Assembly: GCF_004769235.1 (NCBI RefSeq)
Contig: NZ_RQFG01000005.1
Coordinates: 1,426,001 to 1,490,000 of the forward strand
Origin: Leptospira kanakyensis
GTDB taxonomy: Bacteria > Spirochaetota > Leptospiria > Leptospirales > Leptospiraceae
Direction of reading: 5' to 3'
Length of the DNA stretch: 64,000 nucleotides
In this document: piece by piece, positions 18,634-27,710 of the stretch
How the letters are laid out: every line of letters begins with the position of its first letter
Position numbering within the stretch: the stretch's first letter is position 1
Program-made: the position numbers and the translations under genes
The notes under the pieces: generated by a model
Seen by the model: only the letters and a program-made list of their open reading frames with translations
What the model was told of the DNA's origin: nothing
Databases searched by the model: none

Positions 18634-19590
18634 TTATGATAGGAAGGCTTCTAAAGTTTCCGCTAGTGCTTCCAAACCTTCCGCGGTAGCATTTGCAGTT
18701 GCATCTGGTTGTGCTGAAATGGTAGAGAAATCAACCTCTGCCTCCAAACTGACTGACTCAATAAAAAGTTTTGTCAATCGGACTACAGCCCAAGCAAATC
18801 CAATTCCTAAAGTAAATAGGATGATTAAATATGCGATGAGAAAATTTACAAAAATTTTGCCACCTGTAATGTCGGATCTAAACTTTTTCCCTTGGAAACT
18901 GGTTCTGTTCCAAATGTAGTTTTGAACATCTGCTAAAAACCAAGAATAGTAAATTCCAAGAGTCACTATGCTTAAAAGGAATCCTTTTAAGTAGAGGAAA
19001 AAAATCTCCTTACCTTCTGCGGAAAATCCGAAGTTTGTATTTCCGTATCTGGTTTTACTTTGCACATATGCTTCCTTTTCTGCAAAGAACCATGGGTAGT
19101 AGATTCCTAGTGTAATGATTGTTAGAAGAATTCCTTTTCCGTAAAGTTTTGCCACTTCCAAAATTTTTCCATCAAATCCAAAACGTAGGTTACGGTAACC
19201 TGTACGTGAGGTAAGATACTTTCTTCCACCTACCACAATGACGGGCACCAGTGCTAAAATCACGCCTAAGGATAGAAGAGACCCTACGATCGATGCAAAA
19301 TAAGGAATCGGAATGAATGACAGGATGGTTTGGATGATATAAATTCCAATATAAAGAACTATGAATATTCCTAAAGCCTTGAGAAAACCAATGAATCTCT
19401 CTTTTCCTGTCCCGTGGAAGGAAAAACGTTCTCCCGCCCATTCCAAATTCTCTGCCATAAATTTTTGGACATTGGTTCTGGCCCAAAAGCTATAGATCCC
19501 TAATGTTACTACGGTTAGAAACATATTCTTCAAAAGAAGAATGAAGAGTTGCCCTCCCGTTGCGTGGTATTGTAGTCTCGTGTTGTTCAT
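18634..19590 (-). CDS. YjgN/DUF898-family membrane protein
   Basis: 318 residues from ATG 19590, which has GGGGA five bases upstream; an in-frame TTG twelve bases earlier is less likely. Three repeats of a membrane unit are evident, each with VVTLGIYSFW, TIITLGIYYPWF or SIVTLGIYYSWF, followed by a soluble segment with NLRFGFDG-like sequence. This internal repetition is the hallmark of DUF898. Function is unknown. Pairing with an M48 protease recurs in bacteria and hints at an envelope role. Confidence 0.85.
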   Translation of the reverse strand: MNNTRLQYHATGGQLFILLLKNMFLTVVTLGIYSFWARTNVQKFMAENLEWAGERFSFHGTGKERFIGFLKALGIFIVLYIGIYIIQTILSFIPIPYFASIVGSLLSLGVILALVPVIVVGGRKYLTSRTGYRNLRFGFDGKILEVAKLYGKGILLTIITLGIYYPWFFAEKEAYVQSKTRYGNTNFGFSAEGKEIFFLYLKGFLLSIVTLGIYYSWFLADVQNYIWNRTSFQGKKFRSDITGGKIFVNFLIAYLIILFTLGIGFAWAVVRLTKLFIESVSLEAEVDFSTISAQPDATANATAEGLEALAETLEAFLS

Positions 19591-19759
19591 TGATGTCCCC
19601 AAAGGATGATTAGTGGGGAGATTATATTAGATTTAAGAAATGGGTAAAGAAAAATATTTCCTATCCATTAGAAATACAGATTGCACGATTGATCCTACGC
19701 CATCAATTTTAGAGGAATCACTGAACTTGTCCATCTCTCGGCCTGTCTATTTGTATAGA

Positions 19760-20047
19760 ATGCGAACTATTTTCTTACTTCTATTGTTTTTTGTGATCTT
19801 TGTATCGGAAGGGATTGCTGATTCGAGACAAGAGTTACCTCCAACACTAGGGGATCTGAAAGGACAGGATAAATCGGTGAGACAACCTCCCGATAGAAAG
19901 GACAAAAAGGGATGTTGCAAAATCAAATATCCGGCTGGTGGATATGATTTCTTCCTGGCGACAGAAGACGATTGTCGTGCTAGTTTATACTTTGACAGAT
20001 TTTTAGGAGAAAACAACACTCTATGCTTTCGATGGGAAGGGGAATAG
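19760..20047 (+). CDS. Small cysteine-containing secreted protein
   Basis: 95 residues from ATG 19760. A longer in-frame start at 19640 would bury the signal peptide and is rejected. A classical signal peptide (basic MR, then about 15 hydrophobic residues, ending near EGIA-DS) gives a mature protein of about 76 residues with a CC pair and two later cysteines (DDCRA and LCFRW), consistent with two disulfides. No family is recognised. The next gene's start overlaps its end by 25 bases, so it may be co-transcribed with the patatin gene. Confidence 0.6.
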   Translation: MRTIFLLLLFFVIFVSEGIADSRQELPPTLGDLKGQDKSVRQPPDRKDKKGCCKIKYPAGGYDFFLATEDDCRASLYFDRFLGENNTLCFRWEGE

Positions 20048-20991
20048 AATTTGTCGATTTTATGGGCGTTAGAGAACAAGTTTTACAAACATTAGTTAAA
20101 ATATTTCCTTCTTATGATGTTTCGCTTGCGATTGCTGGTGGCGGTTGTAAGGCCTTTTATGCATTAGGTGTTGGGAAAACCCTTCGCGAATGGGGAGTGC
20201 GTTTTACAGAACTTTCTGGTGTTTCTGCTGGTGCCGCTATGGCACTTTGTATCCTTTCCCAAACAGAAGAAGAATCTGTAGAATACTTTGAAGAAATCAC
20301 AAAACGGAATTCGCGTAACTTCCATTTTTCGAACTTCCTTCGTGGTGAGTCCACTTTCCCTCATGAAGATATGTACCGCCGCACCATTCGTTTTGGTATG
20401 AAATTCGATAAGGTATTGGAGTCCGGTGCCAAAATTTGGATCCATTCTGTGAAAGCTCATCCAAAGGAAGATTCCTTAAAGAATAAGTTTCGTTTGGCGA
20501 GACTCATTTCTGAAACGGGACGAGCTTTTATTTTGGATGATCGGGATCGGTCGGAAGGAATCCCTGCCAATCGAACCGCCGAAATGATCAAAAAATGGAA
20601 TATGGAAGATGTTGATTTTACAGAAAAAGATTTTGTGAACTCAGAAACCATCGAACAATTCATCATGAATTCCTCCTCCATTCCTCCCATTGTTGACTTC
20701 CAATCTGTTGGGAATGAATATTATTTGGATGGCGGACTCACCAATAATATGATGATAGAGACTTTTTCGCATAACGCGAAAATTATTGGAATTCATTATG
20801 AACCCAATACCATTGTAGGCAAGGATCCAGACCTTTTAGCAAGATCTTATTTAATCACTCCTTCGAAACCTTTGCCTATCACTTCCTTTGACTATACAAA
20901 TCCCAAAGGGGTTAGAGAAACTTATGAATTGGGAAAGGCAGATGCTTTGGCACAAAAAACTGCAATTATCGATTATTTGAGAAAGGTCTGA
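20023..20991 (+). CDS. Patatin-like phospholipase
   Basis: 322 residues. Glycine-rich oxyanion loop AIAGGGCKAFYALG, nucleophile elbow GVSAG (S68), and the catalytic Asp in YYLDGGLTNN form the Ser-Asp dyad of patatins. The usual GGGxRG has Lys in place of Arg. Likely a cytosolic or membrane-surface lipid acyl hydrolase. Start uncertain: ATG 20023 has AGGAGA twelve bases upstream; ATG 20062 would shorten it by 13 residues without touching motifs. The 3' end overlaps the convergent aminotransferase by 19 bases. Confidence 0.88.
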   Translation: MLSMGRGIEFVDFMGVREQVLQTLVKIFPSYDVSLAIAGGGCKAFYALGVGKTLREWGVRFTELSGVSAGAAMALCILSQTEEESVEYFEEITKRNSRNFHFSNFLRGESTFPHEDMYRRTIRFGMKFDKVLESGAKIWIHSVKAHPKEDSLKNKFRLARLISETGRAFILDDRDRSEGIPANRTAEMIKKWNMEDVDFTEKDFVNSETIEQFIMNSSSIPPIVDFQSVGNEYYLDGGLTNNMMIETFSHNAKIIGIHYEPNTIVGKDPDLLARSYLITPSKPLPITSFDYTNPKGVRETYELGKADALAQKTAIIDYLRKV

Positions 20992-22166
20992 AGGGCGAGT
21001 AGTCCATTTCGCAAAACTTCTTCGTCAGAAATTAAACTAACGACAAGAATACATCTGTTATGCGAAAATCCGTACCAAGATCCTGGGTGGACAAAAACCT
21101 TTGTTTGGGTCAAAATTTCTAGAACTATATCTTCATCTTTTTTTTCCAAATTTAATTCGATTAAAAAATACCAACCGGCTTCCATCGCTGGTTTATTTAT
21201 GATCTTAAGATTCTCTTCGGAAAACAAAATACATTGGGCTAAGTTTCGCATAATTCTTGTTCGGATTCGATTTTGAATCATGGTTTTCCAAGGAAAAAGT
21301 TCTGGTGTAGCCAATTGTACCGGTGCATTGACAGAAAGGTAAGTATCGGCAATGAAACTTAAATTTTTTTGAATTTCTGACTGATACACTTCAGGGCTTT
21401 GGAGGAGAATCCATCCGAGTTTGAATCCAGGAAGGGCCAACATTTTGGAAAATCCGTTACAAACGAAGAGAGGAAAATTAGGAGCCTCTGGGATTTGGTG
21501 TGGTTCCCCGGAGAACTCATAACCCACAAAAACTTCATCGAGTAGGATGGGAATTTTGATTCCGAGTGTTTCCCATTCTTTCCAAAACTGGGCAGTGGTT
21601 CTCGAACCAGTTGGGTTTGCTGGACTCACAAGGACTATGAGTTTTGTTTTTGTGCTAATACAATTGGCGATGGTTTCCGCTGAGTAAACCCAGTTTCCAG
21701 TTTCTGGATCTTCTTTGAGTGGGTAGTGGACTTCCTTTAGATTTTCGAGGCCAATGAGGAAACTAAACAGCGGATAACCAGGGTTTGGTGTGAGGACTTC
21801 ATCACCTGGGTTTGTAAATAGTTTGAAGATATAGGAATAAGCTTCGGAAGTACTCGCCGTTAAAATCAAATTGGATGTGGTTGTTTGGATGCCGCGATTT
21901 TTGTAATCGGCAACAATGGCCTGTCTAGTGGATTCCAAACCTTCGGCTTGGGGTTCATATTGGCTAAGATCCAAGTTTGAAAATATATGAGACAATGCGG
22001 AAGGCGGAAATTCCAACCCTAGTTTTGTAGGATTGGAACCAGTAAGATCAAAAATCTCATTTCCCGTTTTTTCCAAATTTTGTTTGGTTTGGTAGATTTT
22101 GTTTTCTGAATTCAAATCACCTAACAACTGAAATCGACTGGAAAATGAAAACTGGGACTCGGTCAA
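20973..22166 (-). CDS. PLP-dependent class I/II aminotransferase
   Basis: 397 residues from TTG 22166, chosen because AGGA sits about five bases upstream and the codon directly follows the SDR stop. A TTG at 22196 gives ten more residues but lies inside the SDR gene. Fold type I features: GSNPTKLG, NPGYPLF, SPANPTGS, LLDEVFVGYEF (PLP-binding Asp), the Schiff-base lysine in NGFSKMLALPGFKLGW, and a C-terminal carboxylate-binding Arg region. Alanine/aspartate-type transaminases look alike at this level, so the substrate is open. Confidence 0.85.
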   Translation of the reverse strand: MTESQFSFSSRFQLLGDLNSENKIYQTKQNLEKTGNEIFDLTGSNPTKLGLEFPPSALSHIFSNLDLSQYEPQAEGLESTRQAIVADYKNRGIQTTTSNLILTASTSEAYSYIFKLFTNPGDEVLTPNPGYPLFSFLIGLENLKEVHYPLKEDPETGNWVYSAETIANCISTKTKLIVLVSPANPTGSRTTAQFWKEWETLGIKIPILLDEVFVGYEFSGEPHQIPEAPNFPLFVCNGFSKMLALPGFKLGWILLQSPEVYQSEIQKNLSFIADTYLSVNAPVQLATPELFPWKTMIQNRIRTRIMRNLAQCILFSEENLKIINKPAMEAGWYFLIELNLEKKDEDIVLEILTQTKVFVHPGSWYGFSHNRCILVVSLISDEEVLRNGLLALQTFLK

Positions 22167-22167
22167 A

Positions 22168-22947
22168 TCATCCTGCTTGGTGTAAAAACTTAGCAATTTT
22201 TCGAACGAGAAATCTTGGCGAGATTCGAACGGATTGTGCGACTAGGAAGTTCATAAAACCAGGAATTTTAATCACTTTTTTACTAAACAATGCATCAAGC
22301 CCACTATCCACCACATCTTGTGATTTCATAATTAAAAATGATGACTTTACTAAATTGATTTTAGTCATATTGGCTCTTTCGAAAAATTCAGTTTGTGTTG
22401 GTCCTGGACAAAGGCATGTGACTGTAACACCATAATCTCTCACTTCTTCTGCCAATCCTTCGCTGAGTGAAAGGACATAGGCTTTTGATGCATAGTAACT
22501 CGACATGAGAGGGCCTGGTTGGTAGGCAGCAGTTGAGGCAACATTAAGAATATAACCATCCTTTGCTGCGACCATATCTTGCAAAAACAAATGGCAAAGT
22601 TCGGAAAGTGTTGTTACGTTGAGTTGGATCAGTTGAGATTCTTTTTCGAAAGAATTTTTATGGAATTCTCCATTGATACCAAAACCAGCATTGTTCACCA
22701 AACAGTGAATGGATAACTTTAGTTTTTTGACTGCTTTGTATAAAACTTCGGCTGAGTTTGGTTTTGCTAAATCTTGAGCTATGACCACACTTTGGATCCC
22801 GTGTTTGTTTTTAATTTCTGCAGCTAAGGCTTTTAGTCGATTTGAGTCTCGAGCAACTAAAACAGGGGTATAACCTTTTTTAGCCAAAGTCAGAGCAAAA
22901 TCTTTTCCGAGTCCAGTGGAAGCACCTGTAATTAACGCGTATTTCAT
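22168..22947 (-). CDS. Short-chain dehydrogenase/reductase (acyl-ketone type)
   Basis: 259 residues from ATG 22947; a longer in-frame opening to 23025 is rejected because the SDR fold starts at MKYALITGAS. Cofactor loop TGASTGLG, an Arg after beta-2 (VARDSNRL, favouring NADPH), NNAG, S138 and Y151-x3-K155. The pattern resembles DltE/YqjQ-like and 3-ketoacyl reductases acting on lipids. It ends one base before the TTG start chosen for the aminotransferase, forming an operon. The C-terminal basic tail could contact membrane. Confidence 0.85.
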   Translation of the reverse strand: MKYALITGASTGLGKDFALTLAKKGYTPVLVARDSNRLKALAAEIKNKHGIQSVVIAQDLAKPNSAEVLYKAVKKLKLSIHCLVNNAGFGINGEFHKNSFEKESQLIQLNVTTLSELCHLFLQDMVAAKDGYILNVASTAAYQPGPLMSSYYASKAYVLSLSEGLAEEVRDYGVTVTCLCPGPTQTEFFERANMTKINLVKSSFLIMKSQDVVDSGLDALFSKKVIKIPGFMNFLVAQSVRISPRFLVRKIAKFLHQAG

Positions 22948-23035
22948 AGAGGGAAATTTATTACGGAATGTAAAAGTTGGCAATTCGAAACTAAATAGTT
23001 TTGGAAATTTTGAACGGCTGGTCAATATTAGTTTT

Positions 23036-24259
23036 ATGAGCCAACCTCTTACCCATCCGCTTCATACCATCCAAAAAGAAAGAGCCATCATCTTCATCCT
23101 TGCCGCCCTCCAATTTTTACACATCTTGGATTTTGTCATCATGATGCCCCTGGGGCCAGTGTTTATGGAAAGTTTCAAAATCGATTCGGCAGCATTTGGC
23201 TTACTTGTTTCTTCCTATTCTATCAGTGCTGGTGTGTTCGGACTGATTGGGGCTTTGTTTTTAGATTCTTATGATCGCAAAATGAGCCTTCTTGTTTTGT
23301 TCTTTGGGTTCTCCTTTGGAACTTTACTTTGTGCTTTTGCTCCCAATTACGGATTTTTACTTTTTGCGAGGGTTGTTGCCGGTGGTTTTGGCGGAATGAT
23401 CGGAGCAACAGTTCTTTCCATCATTGGAGATATCATCCCTGTTTTCAGAAGGGGAACGGCAACTGGTGTTGTGATGAGTTCCTTTTCTGTGGCATCGGTC
23501 ATTGGAATCCCCATTGGTTTGTCTTTGGCAAATAAGTTTGGATGGCATTTCCCATTCCTTTCTTTGGCAATTGCTGGGTTTTTAATTTTACCTGTCGGTT
23601 ATAAAGTACTACCATCCATTCGTTACCATTTGGATTCAGAAATTCATCCCAAACAATCCCAACTAAAGTCCTTAAAACAAGTGATCACTAAAAAAGATCA
23701 CTTTGCTCCGTTTATCTTTATGGTATTTTTGATGTTTGGTGGCTTTACCATCATTCCTTTTCTTAGTCCATTTTTAGTGTCTAACGTTGGTTTAGCGATC
23801 GATGAACTCCCATATATTTATTTTTTTGGTGGATTGTTTACTTTTTTTACAAGTCGATTCATTGGAAAATTATCAGATCGTTATGGAAAATTGAAAGTAT
23901 ACCAAATCATTTCTATTGTGGCAGTCATTCCGATTGTGATTGTAGTCACTCTCTCAAAAACTTCATTACCTGTGGTGCTTACAGTCACAACTTTATTTAT
24001 GATTTTGGTTTCGGGGCGAATGGTTCCTGCGTTTGCAATGATCACTTCTGCAGTGGAACCAAGAATTCGTGGTAGTTTTATGTCTGTTAATTCCGCCATC
24101 CAACAGATTTCTTCAGGAGCAGCTTCCTACATTGCGGGATTGATACTGGTACAATCTGCTGATAACCAACTTGTGAACTATGAACTCGTAGGAATGATTT
24201 CTGTGTTTAGTTTGTTGTTTAGCGTTTATTTGGCGAAAAAAGTTAAAATTGCGGGCTAG
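23036..24259 (+). CDS. Major facilitator superfamily transporter
   Basis: 407 residues from ATG 23036, with about twelve transmembrane helices. The first loop carries DSYDRKMSLL (degenerate MFS motif A), with the second copy GKLSDRYGKLKV between helices 8 and 9. Helix 5 has a glycine/proline pattern typical of drug/H+ antiporters (AraJ/YdhP-like sugar or drug efflux). The substrate cannot be assigned. A strong hairpin follows the gene at 24272-24305. Divergent from the SDR gene. Confidence 0.88.
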   Translation: MSQPLTHPLHTIQKERAIIFILAALQFLHILDFVIMMPLGPVFMESFKIDSAAFGLLVSSYSISAGVFGLIGALFLDSYDRKMSLLVLFFGFSFGTLLCAFAPNYGFLLFARVVAGGFGGMIGATVLSIIGDIIPVFRRGTATGVVMSSFSVASVIGIPIGLSLANKFGWHFPFLSLAIAGFLILPVGYKVLPSIRYHLDSEIHPKQSQLKSLKQVITKKDHFAPFIFMVFLMFGGFTIIPFLSPFLVSNVGLAIDELPYIYFFGGLFTFFTSRFIGKLSDRYGKLKVYQIISIVAVIPIVIVVTLSKTSLPVVLTVTTLFMILVSGRMVPAFAMITSAVEPRIRGSFMSVNSAIQQISSGAASYIAGLILVQSADNQLVNYELVGMISVFSLLFSVYLAKKVKIAG

Positions 24260-24271
24260 TATTTGAAAAAA

Positions 24272-24305
24272 GTAGAATAAACTGACGAACGTTAGTTTAT
24301 TCTAC
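24272..24305. terminator. Bidirectional intrinsic terminator
   Basis: Perfect 12-bp arms (24272-24283 and 24294-24305), extendable by three further pairs to a 4-base loop. On the minus strand the hairpin is followed at once by six T residues, an ideal terminator for the 306-residue protein gene, whose stop codon it overlaps. On the plus strand it closes the MFS gene. Confidence 0.8.
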
Positions 24306-25222
24306 AATTCTAATTTACCAGTGTCAAGAAAATCGATGATCATTAATTTTTGAGATATTGTGATCATTTTTTTTTCGAGAAGTTGGTTTAGGATTTCAGC
24401 GGCGGTTCCAATTTCCATTCCATTCAATTCAGAAAAAATAAACTGAAAGTTTTTATCGATTCTATGTTCGGCAATATACGAAATGAGTTTTTCACTTGTT
24501 TCTAAAATCAATTGTTGTCTATGAATGAGTCCTTCCATCGTAGAAAGGATAATTGAAACCTCTGGATCTTCTGCAAAAAGTTGCATCATATGATCGTAGA
24601 TTTTTGGTGATTGGAGCGGAAGTTCGTAGATAGAATCTCCAAGAGCTGTGTATAAGGACTTTTCTTCTTCGAAATCGAGGCCAGTGTACTTATTGAGATT
24701 GGAAACAATTTCTGAAGGTAAAATTACAATAAACTGACAGGCATATTCTGGTTCTTTTAAGTAACGAACAAAATACTGAATCAAATCACAGATACGTAAA
24801 TAACTAACAAAAGTCCAGTATTTGAAACTTCGAATATCAAACATATGTTTGATAGATTTTTCTCTTTTGATAGATTCGCGAATGTTCATGTAGTTTTCAA
24901 AATCACATTTAAAAAGATAACTGAGTGTGTGATTCGAAAACGATTCGATGATTTCCCTTACGAGAGTGGGTTCACCAATATAAAGAAAATAAGAGATTAA
25001 TTCTAAATTGTCTTTGGAATGCCAAATGAACCTTTCAAGAGTTTTTGCCGGGATCTGCGAAAATGCGGAAAATCCAATTTTGAATGTAACTCTATCTTGT
25101 AAAAATGCCTCAAGTTTATCCTTTGCAATACAATCTTCATCTACATCTTGTTTTGCGAATGATAGCCTGCAACTGGGAGGGCAGGCATCATAAAGGGAAG
25201 TACCGAGAAAACATTTTGGCAT
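24302..25222 (-). CDS. Uncharacterised protein with cysteine-rich N-terminus
   Basis: 306 residues, no recognised family. The first 31 residues hold four cysteines (C4, C14, C18, C31), a possible metal or Fe-S site; the rest is predominantly alpha-helical and without membrane segments, ending in an acidic region with LNGMEIGTAAEILNQLLEKK. The helical repeats have a weak HEAT/TPR-like look (for example SYFLYIGEPTLVREIIES). Three bases downstream of a lipoprotein gene on the same strand, so probably one operon closed by the terminator at 24272-24305. Confidence 0.6.
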   Translation of the reverse strand: MPKCFLGTSLYDACPPSCRLSFAKQDVDEDCIAKDKLEAFLQDRVTFKIGFSAFSQIPAKTLERFIWHSKDNLELISYFLYIGEPTLVREIIESFSNHTLSYLFKCDFENYMNIRESIKREKSIKHMFDIRSFKYWTFVSYLRICDLIQYFVRYLKEPEYACQFIVILPSEIVSNLNKYTGLDFEEEKSLYTALGDSIYELPLQSPKIYDHMMQLFAEDPEVSIILSTMEGLIHRQQLILETSEKLISYIAEHRIDKNFQFIFSELNGMEIGTAAEILNQLLEKKMITISQKLMIIDFLDTGKLEL

Positions 25223-25225
25223 AGT

Positions 25226-25690
25226 TTATTGTAATAATTCTCCACAATCTCTCATTTCTGGAGCGTATGGGTTTTTTACTTCTTTTCCTGTCATTACCCA
25301 AGATTTATCAACCATTGGACAGTAAAATCGATTGTACTGAGATTGGTTTGGTACTTCAGTTTTGATTTGAATCAATATTTCTTGAATTTTGGAAATTTTC
25401 TCATAACTAGATTCTAAGTCACTGCCTGCGGCCGGAACTAGAGGGCGTAGGGATTCTGCCCAGGTTTTCAATTTTGGATGCCCATTGCTCACCAATGCAT
25501 CTATCGATTCTGAAAAAGTTTTCCAATTGGGTTTTGGATCGTCTTTTAGATACTCTTCTAGAAGGATTTGGTTCTCTGATAGGAGTTTTGCCGCGAGGTT
25601 TTCATGGGCTGTTTCAAAAGGAACGATCGCTTCCTTGCAGGAAAGGGCAAAAAAGGCTAAAACGATGACTGAAATCCGAAATACATTCAT
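25226..25690 (-). CDS. DUF3347-like lipoprotein
   Basis: 154 residues from ATG 25690 (an in-frame opening at 25729 would add a charged leader). Signal peptide with lipobox FALSC-K. The mature part is helical and ends in FYCPMVDKSWVMTGKEVKNP and MRDCGELL, the conserved CPM...NPY...CGE tail of DUF3347 proteins, which are found attached to CusB-type metal-efflux components and may bind metal through the two cysteines. No efflux genes are adjacent. Followed after three bases by the cysteine-containing protein gene. Confidence 0.72.
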   Translation of the reverse strand: MNVFRISVIVLAFFALSCKEAIVPFETAHENLAAKLLSENQILLEEYLKDDPKPNWKTFSESIDALVSNGHPKLKTWAESLRPLVPAAGSDLESSYEKISKIQEILIQIKTEVPNQSQYNRFYCPMVDKSWVMTGKEVKNPYAPEMRDCGELLQ

Positions 25691-25828
25691 ATTTTGATTC
25701 TTTTTTCCTAAGTGGGAATTGAAATTCAATTTTTAGTTTCGAGTTTGTGATGGGACATTGCTTTTTTCTCGACAAAGCCGGTTTTTCAAGCATGATGACA
25801 GAAAAGTTCACGAAGGTGTAATTCCATT

Positions 25829-26179
25829 ATGATTATTGTAGAAGGCATTGGCCACGTCAGTATCCCCGTCTCCCAACTCGACACCTCTATCGATTTTTAC
25901 CGGGACATTTTTGACTTCGAAGTGGAGACAAAGAAGGCTACTGAGGCAATTCTTTCTCTGGATTCCTTCCGTATCCGATTGGTAAAGGCAGAAGTTTCCG
26001 ATCGTTCTCTCCCTCTCCTTAGTTTTGTGATGGATGTGGATGATTTTACAGAAGCCATCAGCGAACTTGAGGAAAAGAACGTAAAGATCATCAAAGGACC
26101 AGAAGGAACAGATTCTGGAGAGAGTTTGACTTTTGCGGATCCTAGCCAAAATTTAATCGAGATCTTTTATTCCAATTAA
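25829..26179 (+). CDS. VOC (glyoxalase/bleomycin-resistance) family protein
   Basis: 116 residues, one VOC module of two beta-alpha-beta-beta-beta units. Candidate metal ligands are H9 in GIGHVSIPV and the Glu of NLIEIFY near the C-terminus; DPSQNLIEIFY is a family landmark. The sequence resembles lactoylglutathione lyase-like and methylmalonyl-CoA epimerase-like proteins, without residues that decide between them. Stands alone, with 43 bases before the next gene on the same strand. Confidence 0.82.
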   Translation: MIIVEGIGHVSIPVSQLDTSIDFYRDIFDFEVETKKATEAILSLDSFRIRLVKAEVSDRSLPLLSFVMDVDDFTEAISELEEKNVKIIKGPEGTDSGESLTFADPSQNLIEIFYSN

Positions 26180-26222
26180 ATCCTGTTGATTTTTTAAAAA
26201 TCCTACTTACTATCCTCTTGGT

Positions 26223-27710
26223 ATGTCGGCAGAGAACCAAGGGGGTGGGAACGAATTAGACCTACTTACCGATTTCAAAAAAGGTTATGTGTACTTCCTC
26301 ACCGGATTCCAAAGTTTGGTGGGAAGTTTTCTTCAGTTTCTTAGCACTGGGCTCACTGAAGCCAACAAACGCGAACTCCTCCCCTTTCGAAAGAACCTTG
26401 ACCAAGAGTTAGATAAAGCACAAAAGAAAATCAAAGAAATTCTTTTTAACTTGGATGAAAAACATATGTTTGCCCAAGTCCGAAAAGAATACTCTCGTTA
26501 TTTTTCACGTAACTTAGATGAAGTTAGTCGGGATGATTACGTTCAATTCCATTTGATCTTTGAAATGCTTCGTTATTTTTATATCGAAAGCAAAGAGGCT
26601 TGGGTTTATTTACGAGATGCAGTTTTGAATGCAAAGTTTAGTGATCCAGATTTTCAAACTAATGCTCTACTAAACTACAGAATTTTACCTGCATTGGAAA
26701 GATTAAACCAACTTGAGATTTTTCTCAAACGAATGAGTTTTATTTTACAAATTGATAATCCCAACTATTTAACTGAATACAAACCCACCAAACCAAAGTT
26801 CCGTGATCGTATTATCTATCGTTTGTCTTCCGTTTTTGATGAAGCTTTATATGATAAACCTCCTTCTTTGGAACCGGAAGATTCAGGAATTGTTTACAAA
26901 GCAGATGAAGTAATCCAAAAAAATACTGAAGATTCGAATCAAAAAACAACTTCGTCCAACCAAAAGGCTAAACTGAAAGAAGACGGTGTGATTAATTACA
27001 TCCAAGCCTATGGAAAGTATACTTGGAATTCGGACCAACATTATTTTTTCAGATATGAATTGGATAAATATGTAGCAGAAAAAAGTTTGTTTAAGTCGGC
27101 CATTAGTTTGGATTTACATCTTGGTGCTGATGAACAAGTACTTCGTGCAGAACTCATTCGTTCTATGACAAGTACAGAAAAGAAAAATAAATCTGCAGAA
27201 GATTTTGAAGTGGAATACCAAAACTTTCTAAAGCAGTTTTTTCAATTTTGCGAAAACATTATCCTAATGAATATGATGATCCCCAACCAAGTTAAATATG
27301 TGTTTTTGTTTCATTTGGGGCCTTCTCATTTTTACATGATTGCCAAAAAGTTTCTCATGGAGGTAAACACTGGTTATATCCATGCACGCGGAACAGATGG
27401 AAAAAAGGTAATTCGTGTGATTCCTGGGGAATACGTAAAAAAACACATCATTGACTATTGGAATGAAGTGATTTTGCCAAATGTAGGTGAAGAAAAAAAC
27501 AACCTGGCATTACTTAAGAAACTAACCGAAATGATTGAAGAGAAATACAAAGAAATTTCTAAATTAACCATTCAAAAGTATGATGAATTGGATGAGGAAA
27601 TTAAAAATTCAAAACCAAGGGATTTAATCTTTCGAGAACATATGAATGAGTGGATGGGTGCCGCAAACATTATTATATTCAAAAGATTTGTAAAAAATAA
27701 ATCTTACTAA
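26223..27710 (+). CDS. Large uncharacterised cytoplasmic protein
   Basis: 495 residues, no recognised domain. Mainly alpha-helical with charged coiled regions (for example LRKNLDQELDKAQKKIKEI near 55-75) and a low-complexity Asn/Gln/Thr/Lys linker at about 235-255 separating two helical halves. The C-terminal half contains HPG-free helical blocks such as FLFHLGPSHFYMIAKKFLME. No signal peptide or membrane segment. Good codon use and a clean ATG argue that it is a real gene. Its stop overlaps that of the convergent lipoprotein by 4 bases. Confidence 0.65.
   Translation: MSAENQGGGNELDLLTDFKKGYVYFLTGFQSLVGSFLQFLSTGLTEANKRELLPFRKNLDQELDKAQKKIKEILFNLDEKHMFAQVRKEYSRYFSRNLDEVSRDDYVQFHLIFEMLRYFYIESKEAWVYLRDAVLNAKFSDPDFQTNALLNYRILPALERLNQLEIFLKRMSFILQIDNPNYLTEYKPTKPKFRDRIIYRLSSVFDEALYDKPPSLEPEDSGIVYKADEVIQKNTEDSNQKTTSSNQKAKLKEDGVINYIQAYGKYTWNSDQHYFFRYELDKYVAEKSLFKSAISLDLHLGADEQVLRAELIRSMTSTEKKNKSAEDFEVEYQNFLKQFFQFCENIILMNMMIPNQVKYVFLFHLGPSHFYMIAKKFLMEVNTGYIHARGTDGKKVIRVIPGEYVKKHIIDYWNEVILPNVGEEKNNLALLKKLTEMIEEKYKEISKLTIQKYDELDEEIKNSKPRDLIFREHMNEWMGAANIIIFKRFVKNKSY

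Noticed and set aside
19190..19486. 98-residue minus-strand frame
   Set aside because: Out-of-frame shadow of the DUF898 gene on the same strand.
22916..23035. 40-residue N-terminal extension of the MFS protein
   Set aside because: It is antisense to the SDR start region and not hydrophobic; the transporter begins at ATG 23036.
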